NCBI RefSeq assembly: GCF_900243075.1
Contig: NZ_OEZH01000152.1
Location: 32,143 to 96,142, forward strand
Source: Clostridioides difficile
GTDB taxonomy: Bacteria; Bacillota; Clostridia; Peptostreptococcales; Peptostreptococcaceae
Direction of reading: 5' to 3'
DNA length: 64,000 nt
Shown: one piece after another, positions 27,796-37,240 of the stretch
Layout: each line of letters begins with the position of its first letter
Numbering within the stretch: position 1 is the stretch's first letter
The notes under the pieces: generated by a model
What the model was told of the DNA's origin: nothing
Databases searched by the model: none
Seen by the model: only the letters and a program-made list of their open reading frames with translations
Program-made: the position numbers and the translations under genes

Positions 27796-28071
27796 ATGAA
27801 TGCAATTATTCATGCAAATGAAAAAGATAATCTAGTTACATGTGTTAGACCTTTAGTTAAAGGTGAAACAGTTTCAATTGATGGAAAGTCTTATATAGTA
27901 AACGATGATATTCCTGTTTTTCATAAGATGGCTACAGAAGATGTAAAAAAAGGTGATGTTGTGTATAAATATGGTGAAGTTATAGGAATTGCAACAGTTA
28001 ACATAAAAACTGGTGACTATGTTCATGTACATAATATTGAAAGTACACGTGGTCGTGGAGATAAAAAATAG
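27796..28071 (+). CDS. SAF-domain small subunit of a UxaA-family lyase
   Basis: A 91-residue protein corresponding to the N-terminal SAF domain of altronate/galactarate dehydratases (MNAIIHANEKDNLVTCVRPL; IPVFHKMATEDVKKGDVVYKYGE). The large subunit is the next gene, 12 bases on. The same split is known for (2R)-sulfolactate sulfo-lyase SuyA/SuyB and for several uncharacterised UxaA-family pairs. AAGGAGG precedes the ATG. Confidence 0.85.
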   Translation: MNAIIHANEKDNLVTCVRPLVKGETVSIDGKSYIVNDDIPVFHKMATEDVKKGDVVYKYGEVIGIATVNIKTGDYVHVHNIESTRGRGDKK

Positions 28072-28083
28072 GAGGTAATTAAA

Positions 28084-29247
28084 ATGAAATTAATGGGTTA
28101 TTTAAGAGAAAATGGTCAGTTTGGTATTCGTAATCATGTTTTAGTTATTCCAACATCTGTATGTTCAAGTGAAACAGCTACAAGAATCGCATCACTTGTA
28201 CCTGGAGCAATAGCTATCCCTCATCAACATGGATGTTGTCAAATTGGTTCTGATATAGAACTTACAGCAAAGACATTAATAGGCTTTGGAAAAAATCCCA
28301 ACGTTGCTGCAGTTTTAGTAGTTGGTCTTGGATGTGATGGTATTCAGGCAAAAGATTTAGCATCTGAAATAGCTACAACAGGAAAAAAGGTAGATTATGT
28401 TGTTATACAAGAATGTGGTGGAACATTAAAAGCAGTTTCTAAGGGAGCTGAAATAATAGGTAAAATGGCTCGTGAAGTATCAAAAGAAGTAAGGGTTGAA
28501 TTTGATATGAGTGAAATTACATTAGCACTTGAATGTGGTGGCTCTGACCCAACAAGTGGAATAGCTTCAAACCCTTCAATAGGAGTTGCATCAAATCTTC
28601 TTGTAGATGCAGGTGGAAGTAGCATACTAAGTGAAACTACAGAAGTAATTGGTGCAGAACATTTATTGGCTACTCGTTTTGAAGATGAAAAAATGAAAGA
28701 TAAGTTTCTTAAATTTGTAAGTGATGTAGAAAAAAGAGCAATTGCTATGGGAGAAGATTTACGTAGTGGTCAACCTACTCCAGGTAATAAAGCCGGTGGA
28801 CTTTCAACAATCGAAGAAAAATCACTTGGATGTATGTATAAGGCAGGTAACAAGCTATTCAAAGGAGCTTTGGAATATGCTGATATTGTACCTCCTGATA
28901 AAAAAGGATTATATTTTATGGATACTCCAGGTCAGGATATAGATTCTATCACTGGTATGGTAGCAGGTGGTGCACAAATTGTAATCTTTTCAACTGGTAG
29001 AGGTACTCCAACAGGAAGCCCAATTTCACCAGTTATTAAAATCACTGGAAACAGTGATACATACAACAAAATGCCAGACAATATTGATATAAATGCAGGT
29101 AGAATTATAACAGATGGTGCTAAAATAGCAGATATAGGTCAAGAAATATTTAATGAAATAGTAGAAGTCTGTAATGGTAAGCATACCAAAGCTGAAAGTC
29201 TTGGTCATAGAGAATTTGGTATTTACAGAATTTCATCTACATTTTAG
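28084..29247 (+). CDS. large subunit of a UxaA-family dehydratase/lyase
   Basis: A 387-residue protein matching the C-terminal part of altronate dehydratase (GYLRENGQFGIRNHVLVIPTSVC; IPHQHGCCQIGSD; LECGGSDPTSGIASNPSIG; STGRGTPTGSPISPVIKIT). Conserved cysteine and histidine positions fit an iron-dependent lyase. It should remove water (or sulfite in SuyB relatives) from a 2-hydroxy sugar-acid-like substrate brought in by the KdgT-type transporter. AGGAGG precedes the ATG. No later enzyme of a hexuronate pathway lies in the operon, so the exact substrate is open. Confidence 0.87.
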   Translation: MKLMGYLRENGQFGIRNHVLVIPTSVCSSETATRIASLVPGAIAIPHQHGCCQIGSDIELTAKTLIGFGKNPNVAAVLVVGLGCDGIQAKDLASEIATTGKKVDYVVIQECGGTLKAVSKGAEIIGKMAREVSKEVRVEFDMSEITLALECGGSDPTSGIASNPSIGVASNLLVDAGGSSILSETTEVIGAEHLLATRFEDEKMKDKFLKFVSDVEKRAIAMGEDLRSGQPTPGNKAGGLSTIEEKSLGCMYKAGNKLFKGALEYADIVPPDKKGLYFMDTPGQDIDSITGMVAGGAQIVIFSTGRGTPTGSPISPVIKITGNSDTYNKMPDNIDINAGRIITDGAKIADIGQEIFNEIVEVCNGKHTKAESLGHREFGIYRISSTF

Positions 29248-29344
29248 ATTGCAATAGACAATAAAACATTTTTTATAAATATAATACTTATATATATGTA
29301 TAAACTAAAAATCCTTTCTAATCTTATAAAAATTTACAATACTG

Positions 29345-29388
29345 AAAAGGAACTGTATCAAAGTTATTTTGAGAACAGTTCCTTTTTT
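29345..29388 (+). terminator. terminator of the kdgT operon
   Basis: AAAAGGAACTGT (29345-29356) pairs with ACAGTTCCTTTT (29375-29386), followed by T residues. It lies about 100 bases past the stop of the lyase gene. Confidence 0.88.
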
Positions 29389-29528
29389 AGCCTCTTTTAC
29401 TTAAAACATCATAAAATACGATTTAAAACTATAACCATATCTTATCTACTCTCTAAAAAGCTTAAATAAAGTTAAATTTAAAGTCAAATAAATAAAATTT
29501 AATGTCTTTGTATGAAAAGATATTTGGT

Positions 29529-29534
29529 ATAATA
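29529..29534 (+). promoter_or_regulatory. candidate -10 box before the GGDEF-EAL gene
   Basis: TATAAT preceded by TTTGG, with a TTTGTA-like -35 about 15-17 bases upstream. It lies 55 bases before the start at 29589. The rest of the 29389-29588 interval shows no other signal; no c-di-GMP riboswitch core is visible. Confidence 0.45.
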
Positions 29535-29588
29535 TGTCTGAGAGAATTCTTATTTGTAAAAATAAAGGATGGAGGATGAAACAAAAGA

Positions 29589-31871
29589 ATGAACTTTGAA
29601 AACACAAAAATTAAAAAAATAATAGCTAGCTTACTATTAACACTCCTTATAATTGTGTCCTTAGCATGTGTCACTTTTATTATGACTCTAAATAAAGTAA
29701 CACATAATGAAACGGAAAGGTATCTTATAGAAGTTTCACAAAGCATTTCTACTACAATTGATGTGAAATGTAAAAGTATATTTAGGACACTATATTCTGT
29801 TGGAGATACTTATTTTGAGATTAATGATAATGACAAAGAAGTTAACAAATACTTATCCAAAAAATTAAAATTATTTGAATTTGATTGGTTAGGCATTATT
29901 GATTCTAATGGGAATTTCATAAGTAACCTTCAAGATACAGGTAATGTTAAAGGACAAGACTTTTATAGAAAAGCCCTTCAAGGTAAAGAAACAATTACTC
30001 GTGTTAAATCACCATTTGGTAGGTATGGAATTTTATATTCTGTACCACTATACAAAGGTGATAAAATTATTGGAGTTGTTGCTGCTTGGAATAATATTGA
30101 TACTATGAGGAACTTATTAAGTGTAGAAAGCTTTAATGGTGAAGGTTTTTCCCAAATTATCGACCAAAATGGAAATTTTATTGTAAGTTCAGCAAACAAA
30201 AATGCACCAAAGAACGTGGTAAATTTTTTTGACATGATTAAAAATCAAGGAAAACAGATTGATAAAAATAAGCTTGAAGAAATGAAAACAAACTTAAAAA
30301 AGAACAAAACTGGTTCTATGTATTTTACATTAAATGATGGTATTTCTAAAGCAATACACTATCTTCCATTACAAGAAGAAAACTTATACCTCCTTTCGGT
30401 TGTTCCAACAAAAATAGCAAGTGCACAATTTGATTTACTTCTAAAAAAAGCAATCTTTATCAATATTTTAATTGTTATATTATTTTTACTGCTTATTATA
30501 ATGATTATGTTTATAAATCAAAAAAATAAAGAACAACTTACAAAAATTGCCTATGTAGACTCTGTAACTAAAGGCTATAGTAAAGCACGTTTTGATATGG
30601 AAGCTAAAAAAATTATACAATCATCTTCACCAGAAACCTATTCATTAATATCTATAAATATTCAGAAATTTAAACTTATTAATGATTCTTTTGGTAGTGA
30701 AGCAGGAGATAAAACATTAAAATACATACATGATGTTATTAGTAATTATCTAAAACCAGAAGAATTACTTTGTCGAGTTTCTAATGACCAGTTTAATGTA
30801 CTTATTAAAACTATTCCTCAAAAAGAAATTCTTAAGTACATAGAAAAGATTACAAATGATATTAATAATTTCAACAAAAATGAAGAATGTAAATATTTTA
30901 TAGCTTTATCTATAGGTGTATATAAAATTGATGACCCAAATCTACCTTTAGTTTCAATTCAAGACCGTGCAAATGTTGCAAGAAAAAATAATAAAGGAAA
31001 TATTGGAAATCATCCACTTTATACATGTGTTTTTTATAGCGACTTAGAACGTTTAAAAATGATTAAAGAAAAAGAAATGGAAAATAGAATGGAAGAAGCC
31101 CTGAGTAATAACGAATTCATAGTATATCTCCAGCCTAAAATAAGTCTTAAAGATAATACTATTGTAGGGGCTGAAGCATTAGTAAGATGGCAAGACCCAA
31201 ATAAAGGTCTTATCCCACCAGATGAGTTTATCCCTTTCTTTGAAAAAAATGGTTTTATCACAAAACTTGACTACTATGTTTTTGAAAAAGTATGTAACAT
31301 GATACGAAAATGGATAGATAATGGAGAAACTCCAATACCTGTTTCAGTTAATTTTTCACGTGCAAACTTAAATAATATAGATTTTTTAGAAAAATACAGA
31401 ATGATTCGTAATAAATACGATATTCCTGCTAAACTCTTAGAAATTGAATTAACTGAAACACTTGTATTTGAAAATCTCCAAAAATTAATTAATATAATAG
31501 ACCAAATCCATGAAGAAGGTTTTCAATGTTCACTAGATGACTTTGGAAGTGGATATTCTTCACTAAATATGTTAAAAGAAATAAAAGTTGATACATTAAA
31601 ACTTGACCGTGCTTTTTTTAGCTCACCTAATGCAGATAATATTGCTGAAAATCATGTAATAGAGTCTATAGTTAATTTGACAAAAAAATTAAATATGAAT
31701 AGTATCTCAGAAGGTGTTGAAACAATCTTGCAAATGGATTATCTTAAAAAAATTAATTGTGATATGATACAAGGATATGTTTTTTCAAAACCTCTGCCTC
31801 AAGAAATATTTGAGAAAATGACTTTTGGAAAAACACTAGAAGAAGTCAATATGGATAGTTTCGTTAAATAA
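29589..31871 (+). CDS. membrane c-di-GMP phosphodiesterase: extracellular Cache-like sensor, degenerate GGDEF, EAL
   Basis: A 760-residue protein with membrane helices at about 10-32 and 289-311 enclosing an extracellular Cache-type sensor. The GGDEF domain (about 325-490) has SNDQF in place of GGDEF, so cyclase activity is not expected. The EAL domain (about 505-745) keeps AEALVRW, the asparagine in SVNFSRANL, ELTET, DDFGSGYSS, the lysine in LKLDRAF, EGVET and QGYVFSKP, so it should hydrolyse c-di-GMP. In this type of organism that would favour motility over surface attachment. GGAGG lies 13 bases before the ATG, a long spacing. The gene is monocistronic, ending at a bidirectional terminator. 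Confidence 0.92.
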   Translation: MNFENTKIKKIIASLLLTLLIIVSLACVTFIMTLNKVTHNETERYLIEVSQSISTTIDVKCKSIFRTLYSVGDTYFEINDNDKEVNKYLSKKLKLFEFDWLGIIDSNGNFISNLQDTGNVKGQDFYRKALQGKETITRVKSPFGRYGILYSVPLYKGDKIIGVVAAWNNIDTMRNLLSVESFNGEGFSQIIDQNGNFIVSSANKNAPKNVVNFFDMIKNQGKQIDKNKLEEMKTNLKKNKTGSMYFTLNDGISKAIHYLPLQEENLYLLSVVPTKIASAQFDLLLKKAIFINILIVILFLLLIIMIMFINQKNKEQLTKIAYVDSVTKGYSKARFDMEAKKIIQSSSPETYSLISINIQKFKLINDSFGSEAGDKTLKYIHDVISNYLKPEELLCRVSNDQFNVLIKTIPQKEILKYIEKITNDINNFNKNEECKYFIALSIGVYKIDDPNLPLVSIQDRANVARKNNKGNIGNHPLYTCVFYSDLERLKMIKEKEMENRMEEALSNNEFIVYLQPKISLKDNTIVGAEALVRWQDPNKGLIPPDEFIPFFEKNGFITKLDYYVFEKVCNMIRKWIDNGETPIPVSVNFSRANLNNIDFLEKYRMIRNKYDIPAKLLEIELTETLVFENLQKLINIIDQIHEEGFQCSLDDFGSGYSSLNMLKEIKVDTLKLDRAFFSSPNADNIAENHVIESIVNLTKKLNMNSISEGVETILQMDYLKKINCDMIQGYVFSKPLPQEIFEKMTFGKTLEEVNMDSFVK

Positions 31872-31874
31872 AAT

Positions 31875-31929
31875 AAAAAACTTGTCTCTATAAAATAAGT
31901 TTAAACATTTTATGAAGACAAGTTTTTTT
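31875..31929. terminator. bidirectional terminator between convergent genes
   Basis: AAAAAACTTGTCT (31875-31887) pairs with AGACAAGTTTTTT (31916-31928), with inner TAAAAT/ATTTTA pairing. It serves both the GGDEF-EAL gene on the + strand and the MATE gene ending at 31962 on the - strand. Confidence 0.9.
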
Positions 31930-31961
31930 ATTTTCTAATTTCATTTTATTTTCTAATTTCC

Positions 31962-33302
31962 TTATACTTGACTTGTTTTAAATTCCCTTTTTAAGAATAA
32001 CAATACAATTATCATAGCAATGAAATCTGCAATTGGCTGTGCCAACCAAACTCCATCTAAATTAAATTGAATTGGAAGTACAATGATTAATGGTATAAAT
32101 AAAATAAATTGTCTTAAAAGAGTTAAAAACATAGAATATTTAACTTTACTTATACATTGGAAATATACAGGTCCAACAATAGAAATTCCCATTATAGGCA
32201 GTGTAATTAGATTTATGTTTATACCTCTTACAGCTATCTCCATTAAATCTGAATCTTTATTAAATATGCCTACAAATACTTCTGGGAAGACTTGTACTAC
32301 TAAAAATCCAAATGACAATATAACAATTGACACTATGATAGATATTATTAAAGTTTTCTTTGCACGCTCATATTGTTTTGCACCATAATTGTATGATATT
32401 ATAGTTTGCATACCTTGATTCAAACCAAACACAGGCATCATAAACATCAATAAAATAGATGTAAGTGCTGTCATAGCTGCAATAGCTAAATCTCCGCCAT
32501 AAACCTTTAGAGAATTATTTGTAAACATGTGAGTTATACTTATGGCTACCTCCATAGCAAAAGGTGTCATGCCTATTGCAAATACCTTCTTTACTATATC
32601 TTTATCCAATTTTAAGTTACATTTTTTTAGCTTTAAATTGGACTTCCCTCTTATAAAATAATGTGTTACCCAAAAGAATACTACTATTTGACAGAGTATT
32701 GTTGCTATAGCTGCTCCTTTTATACCTAAGTTAAACACAAATATGAATATAGGGTCCAATATCAAGTTTAATACACATCCTACAATCATTGTCCTTGCTG
32801 CTAATTTTGGATTACCTTCTGCCCTAATTGCATTATTAAGGGAAAATGCAACTAAATTAAATATACTTCCAACCAATATGACACTCATATAGTCTTTTGC
32901 ATAAGAGATTGAATATTTACTTGCACCCAAAATAAAAAGTATATCTTCTAAAAAAACTAATCCTAATATAGTTATAATTAAAGAGATAATTATAGATAAT
33001 GTCAAAGCATTACCTAATATCTTCTCTGCTTCTTCTTTATTTCTTTCACCTAACTTTATAGACAATCTTGTGCTAGCACCTACTGATACCAACATTCCAA
33101 AAGCTATTATTATGGTAAATACTGGCATAGTTACACCAAGACCTGCAATAGCTATAGAACCAATGCCTTCCATAGAACCAATAAAAGCTCTATCTACTAC
33201 ATTATAAAGTGAAGTTACCATCATTGCTATTATTGCAGGTATAGAATATCTAAATAATAAAATCCATATTTTTTCATGTCTTAATGCTTCTTGATTTTCC
33301 AT
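31962..33302 (-). CDS. MATE-family multidrug/toxin exporter at the end of the siderophore uptake operon
   Basis: A 446-residue protein with about 12 membrane helices and two repeated halves, of the MATE family (VVDRAFIGSMEGIGSIAIAGLG; later FGLNQGMQTIISYNYGAKQYERA). MATE proteins export cationic drugs or metabolites with Na+ or H+. It starts 11 bases after the fhuC-like gene and has only a weak ribosome binding site, so it is probably coupled to and co-transcribed with the iron-uptake genes. It may export a siderophore-related or toxic compound; this is inferred from position only. Confidence 0.88.
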   Translation of the reverse strand: MENQEALRHEKIWILLFRYSIPAIIAMMVTSLYNVVDRAFIGSMEGIGSIAIAGLGVTMPVFTIIIAFGMLVSVGASTRLSIKLGERNKEEAEKILGNALTLSIIISLIITILGLVFLEDILFILGASKYSISYAKDYMSVILVGSIFNLVAFSLNNAIRAEGNPKLAARTMIVGCVLNLILDPIFIFVFNLGIKGAAIATILCQIVVFFWVTHYFIRGKSNLKLKKCNLKLDKDIVKKVFAIGMTPFAMEVAISITHMFTNNSLKVYGGDLAIAAMTALTSILLMFMMPVFGLNQGMQTIISYNYGAKQYERAKKTLIISIIVSIVILSFGFLVVQVFPEVFVGIFNKDSDLMEIAVRGININLITLPIMGISIVGPVYFQCISKVKYSMFLTLLRQFILFIPLIIVLPIQFNLDGVWLAQPIADFIAMIIVLLFLKREFKTSQV

Positions 33303-33313
33303 GTTGTCACCAT

Positions 33314-34096
33314 TTATACCATGTCATAAGTTATACAAATTGGTTTATTTGTTCTTGGGTCTGTTGCTATTTCTGCATCAATATTAAATAGTTCTTTGAG
33401 ATTATCTTTCGTCATAACATCGTATGCATCACCCTCACAAACTATCTTCCCATTCTTAATACCTATCATGTGGTCAGCAAATCTCGCTGCATTGTTAAGT
33501 TCATGTATCACCATGACAATAGTTCTTCCTTGTTTTTTATTTAATTCATCTAATAATTTTAGTATCTCTAATTGATGTGCCAAATCTAAATATGTTGTAG
33601 GCTCATCTAATAGTAATATATCAGTCTCTTGTGCTAAAGCCATTGCTATCCATGCCCTTTGTCTTTGCCCTCCTGATAAGTCTTCCATATTTCTATCTTT
33701 AAATTCTGAAATTCCAGTAACTTCTAAACTCCAATTTACAATGTCTCTATCTTCTTTACTAGAATTACCAAATCCACTTTTATGAGGAAACCTTCCATAA
33801 GAAATTAATTCTGAAACAGTAAGACCACTAGGCGCTTGAGGACTTTGTGGTAGTACTGCCATATCCTTTGCTATTTCTTTGGATTTCTTCTTATAGATGT
33901 CCTCTCCATTTATATATATATTTCCACTCTTAGGACTAACAATTCTTCCTATAGTTTTAAGTATTGTCGATTTTCCACAGCCATTAGCCCCTATTATAGT
34001 AGTTATTTTTCCTTTTGGTATACTTAAATTTAGATTTTTTATAATATCTGTATTTCCATATGATACATTTAGATTCTTAGTATTTATACAGTTCAT
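33314..34096 (-). CDS. fhuC: ferric-siderophore ABC transporter ATP-binding protein
   Basis: A 260-residue ABC ATPase. Walker A is GANGCGKST near residue 38, signature LSGGQRQRAWIAMALAQE near 140, Walker B DILLLDEPTTYLD near 162 and the switch histidine in VIHELNNAARF. The D-loop TTYLDLAHQ is typical of FecE/FhuC-type importers. It powers the FecCD-type permease pair encoded just upstream. It is 15 bases after fhuG. Iron control is predicted through the Fur boxes upstream of fhuD and fhuB. Confidence 0.92.
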   Translation of the reverse strand: MNCINTKNLNVSYGNTDIIKNLNLSIPKGKITTIIGANGCGKSTILKTIGRIVSPKSGNIYINGEDIYKKKSKEIAKDMAVLPQSPQAPSGLTVSELISYGRFPHKSGFGNSSKEDRDIVNWSLEVTGISEFKDRNMEDLSGGQRQRAWIAMALAQETDILLLDEPTTYLDLAHQLEILKLLDELNKKQGRTIVMVIHELNNAARFADHMIGIKNGKIVCEGDAYDVMTKDNLKELFNIDAEIATDPRTNKPICITYDMV

Positions 34097-34110
34097 AACA
34101 ACATCCTTTC

Positions 34111-35133
34111 CTAATCATTTGCCAACATTAAATAAATAAAGTACGGCACTCCTATTATAGAAACCACTATGCCTACTGGTATTTCTATAGGTGCTAGAAG
34201 ATTTCTTGAGATAGTATCTGCTACTAAAAGTAATAATGTCCCTATCAATGCTGATACTGGTATTAATCTTTTATGCTTTGGTCCTATTATTTTTCTACCT
34301 ATATGTGGAGCTATTAAACCCAAAAATGAAATACTACCTGCTACTGCTGTCGATACACCAGATAAAATTACTGCATATATTATAAGGCTTCTTCTTTGTT
34401 TTTCTACATCTACACCAAGACTCGTAGATACTTCATCACCCAAGTTTAAAACATCTATATACTTAGATTTATAAATAGTTATCCCCATAAAAATCACTAT
34501 AAATGGAAGTACAGCTATTACATATTTCCAACTAGTTCCCCAGATACTACCTGATGTCCATGCCATAACCCTATTAAATTCTTGTGTTGTAAATTTCAAT
34601 TGAAATATCGTCAAAATTGAAGTAAAAGCTATGTTTACACCTATACCAATAAGTAGCAATCTTGACGAATTTATGCCACCTTTCCATGCAAGAGAATATA
34701 TAAGAAATGCTCCAAATAAAGCTCCTACAAGTGCGACAATTGGCATTGTAAATACAGTTAGATTACTCATGCCTTCATAGACATTACCATTCATAAGGTA
34801 TATATAAACTACTACAAATAATGCTGCACCTGAATTTATTCCCAAAATACCAGAATCAGCTAAATCATTCTTTGTAACTCCTTGAAGTATTACACCTGCT
34901 GTTGATAATGCAGAACCAACCAAAAGTGCTATTATTATTCTCGGTAATCTCAATTTAAATATCGCAATTTCATGATTACGCTGACCCTGACCTAAAAAAG
35001 TTTTTATAACATCTACTGGTTCTATAGAAAATGAGCCCATATTTAAACTCACTAGAAAAGTGATAAGAATAAGTACCACTAAAATTAATATAACAAGCAA
35101 TGTTTTAGAATTTATTTTCATAATATTTTTCAT
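34111..35133 (-). CDS. fhuG: ferric-siderophore ABC transporter permease (FecCD family)
   Basis: A 340-residue permease with about nine or ten membrane helices. Family motifs are LRLPRIIIALLVGSALSTAGVILQG near residue 45, GAISFLGLIAPHIGR-like SISFLGLIAPHIGRKIIG near 265, and the closing IEIPVGIVVSIIGVPYFIYL. It pairs with the next permease to form the membrane channel. GGGGGAG lies upstream of the ATG; a second in-frame ATG four codons on is also possible. It is 5 bases from fhuB. Confidence 0.92.
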   Translation of the reverse strand: MKNIMKINSKTLLVILILVVLILITFLVSLNMGSFSIEPVDVIKTFLGQGQRNHEIAIFKLRLPRIIIALLVGSALSTAGVILQGVTKNDLADSGILGINSGAALFVVVYIYLMNGNVYEGMSNLTVFTMPIVALVGALFGAFLIYSLAWKGGINSSRLLLIGIGVNIAFTSILTIFQLKFTTQEFNRVMAWTSGSIWGTSWKYVIAVLPFIVIFMGITIYKSKYIDVLNLGDEVSTSLGVDVEKQRRSLIIYAVILSGVSTAVAGSISFLGLIAPHIGRKIIGPKHKRLIPVSALIGTLLLLVADTISRNLLAPIEIPVGIVVSIIGVPYFIYLMLAND

Positions 35134-35138
35134 AGTAC

Positions 35139-36152
35139 TTATTTCTCCCCCTTTCTAACAAGGTATATAAATATTGGTACTCCTATAAGTGCTGTTATAG
35201 AACCTACTGGTGTCTCATATGGAGGATTTATCATTCTGCTTAATATATCTGTATATACAAGTAATACAGCTCCTAATACTAAAGAACTCGGTATTATATA
35301 CTTATAATCTGAACCTACTATTCCTTTAGCTATTTGAGGAACTATAAGACCTATAAAAATAATATTACCAGACACTGAAACAGATGCTCCAGTCATTAAT
35401 ATTATGAGTACTATACATATAAATCTAACAGTGTTAGTTTTTTGCCCTAATCCTATTGCCACTTCTTCTCCAAGACTTAATATAGTTATTCTTGGAGCCA
35501 TAACCATAGCTAAAATAAATCCAATACCTCCAGCTATAAACAACAGCTTTATACCTTCCCACTTCACCCCTACAAGACCTCCTGATATCCAGAAACTCAA
35601 CTGTTGAGATAGGTTAAAATACATGGATATTGCTGATGCCAAAGAAATTAACAATGTGCCAAGAGCTACTCCTGCAAGAGCTAGCTTTACATTATTAACT
35701 CTTCCTCTTGATTTAGAACTTATAAAATATATAAATAATCCACTTATACTTGCCCCAATAAATGCAAACATCATTGTGCTAAAACTCCCATGTATAAGTT
35801 GAGGAAGTCTTTTTTGAAGTACTAATGATATTGCAATTGCAAACGTAGCACCTTGTGTAATTCCTATAACAGATGGTTCAGCTATAGGATTTCTTGTTAT
35901 TCCTTGCATTATTGCCCCAGAAACTGCTAAAAACCCTCCAACAAGTGCAGCTGCTATTGCCCTTGGAAGTCTAACATCTTTTACTATTCTCATATTTATT
36001 CCATCTTCCATTTTTATCAAACTATCTACAACATTTGATAGATTCATATCTTTTGCTCCAATAGCTATGGATAATACAATTCCAAGTACAAGTACAACTA
36101 TACTTACTAATATCAACAAGTAAGTTAGATTTTTTTTACTCAGCTTAGTCAA
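35139..36152 (-). CDS. fhuB: ferric-siderophore ABC transporter permease (FecCD family)
   Basis: A 337-residue FecCD permease with about nine or ten helices and the motifs VRLPRAIAAALVGGFLAVSGAIMQG-like region near 62, GNIIFIGLIVPQIAKGI near 268 and ETPVGSITALIGVPIFIYL at the end. The start codon is TTG at 36152, with AAGGAGG about 7 bases upstream. A terminator-like hairpin containing a Fur box separates it from fhuD, and TATA-rich sequence after that hairpin may give it its own promoter. Confidence 0.92.
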   Translation of the reverse strand: MTKLSKKNLTYLLILVSIVVLVLGIVLSIAIGAKDMNLSNVVDSLIKMEDGINMRIVKDVRLPRAIAAALVGGFLAVSGAIMQGITRNPIAEPSVIGITQGATFAIAISLVLQKRLPQLIHGSFSTMMFAFIGASISGLFIYFISSKSRGRVNNVKLALAGVALGTLLISLASAISMYFNLSQQLSFWISGGLVGVKWEGIKLLFIAGGIGFILAMVMAPRITILSLGEEVAIGLGQKTNTVRFICIVLIILMTGASVSVSGNIIFIGLIVPQIAKGIVGSDYKYIIPSSLVLGAVLLVYTDILSRMINPPYETPVGSITALIGVPIFIYLVRKGEK

Positions 36153-36232
36153 TTAACCTACCTCCTTTTCCCTTTTAATCGTCAGTATAATATAATCTAT
36201 TAAATATTTTTAATTTTAAGTTTTATTAAAAA

Positions 36233-36268
36233 TAGGTGTGAAAAATGAATATCATTATCTCACACCTA
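36233..36268 (-). terminator. intra-operon terminator hairpin whose loop is a Fur box
   Basis: TAGGTGTGA (36233-36241) pairs with TCACACCTA (36260-36268). On the complement strand TTTTTAATAAAA follows. It sits 13 bases after the fhuD stop and before fhuB. The loop, 36241-36259, reads AAAAATGAATATCATTATC on the + strand, matching the 19-base Fur consensus at about 16 positions. So it can act as a partial terminator in RNA and as a Fur site in DNA. Confidence 0.7.
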
Positions 36269-36280
36269 CTAAGTTAAGAA

Positions 36281-37219
36281 TTACTTTGTTAATTCATTTT
36301 TAACTGATTCTAATAATAACTCTTTTCCAATTGGATTATATGATTGACTGAAAAATGGAGCTGCATCAAGTATTGTTACATTCCCATCTTTTACTGCTCT
36401 TATTTGAGCCCAGATAGCACTATTTTCTAAATCTTTTTTATCTGATTCTGTAGCAATTACAACTATATGGTCTGCATCTATATCTGTTAAACCTTCCATA
36501 CTTACCATTGGTAATGTTATTCCATCTTGCTTTGGCATATTCTTGGGTCTAGCTAATTTCATATCATCATTGATTAAAGTTCCTATTCCACCATCGCTAA
36601 ATACCATAAATTGACCTGAACTTGCCAACACTGGTAAATAAGTTTTTTCTCCATTTTTTTCTATAACTTCTTTACCTAACTTTGTAGCTTTTTCATCATA
36701 CTTCTGTATCCAACTTTTAGCTTCTTCTTCTTTGTCAAATAATTTTGAAACATCAGTTAACTTACGTCTCCAGTCATTTGCATAATCTTTCATCATAACT
36801 ACAGGAGCTATTTCTTTTAATTGGTCATATATTTTCTCTTGTCTTTGACTCATTATTATTAAATCAGGATTTACTTCTAATATAGCTTCCATATCCATAG
36901 TATCCATCATTGAGTGTCCAACTATCTTTACATCTTTAAGTTCTTCTCTTATGTAACTTGGTAATTTATCAGTTTCATATGAGTCTACATTTGCTGTTGC
37001 AACAGGCTTATGACCTGCTAATAATAGTTCTTCACTACTTCCTGATATATCAACTATTTTTTTAGGATTTGATGGTATCTTAACCTCTCCTTTAACAGAT
37101 TGTACAACTCTTGTCTCTGATTTATTTTTATCCTCTGTATTCTTATCTGAACATGCTGTAACAAGTACTAGCGTAGTTATAATAGATATAAATATTGCAA
37201 GTGATTTTATTTTTTTCAT
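36281..37219 (-). CDS. fhuD: ferric-siderophore substrate-binding lipoprotein
   Basis: A 312-residue lipoprotein. The signal peptide ends at LVTACSDK, giving a lipid-bound cysteine near residue 23. The mature part is a class III periplasmic-type binding protein with KIVDISGSSEELLLAG near 55 and PVMMKDYANDWR near 145. It captures ferric hydroxamate-type siderophores outside the membrane and delivers them to FhuBG. AGGAGA precedes the ATG. It is the first gene of the operon, directly behind a Fur box. Exact siderophore not determinable. Confidence 0.9.
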   Translation of the reverse strand: MKKIKSLAIFISIITTLVLVTACSDKNTEDKNKSETRVVQSVKGEVKIPSNPKKIVDISGSSEELLLAGHKPVATANVDSYETDKLPSYIREELKDVKIVGHSMMDTMDMEAILEVNPDLIIMSQRQEKIYDQLKEIAPVVMMKDYANDWRRKLTDVSKLFDKEEEAKSWIQKYDEKATKLGKEVIEKNGEKTYLPVLASSGQFMVFSDGGIGTLINDDMKLARPKNMPKQDGITLPMVSMEGLTDIDADHIVVIATESDKKDLENSAIWAQIRAVKDGNVTILDAAPFFSQSYNPIGKELLLESVKNELTK

Positions 37220-37240
37220 GATTACTTCTCCTACCTGTTT

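Noticed and set aside
29250-29588. Possible c-di-GMP riboswitch before the GGDEF-EAL gene
   Set aside because: I found no conserved riboswitch core, only a terminator and a plain -10 box.
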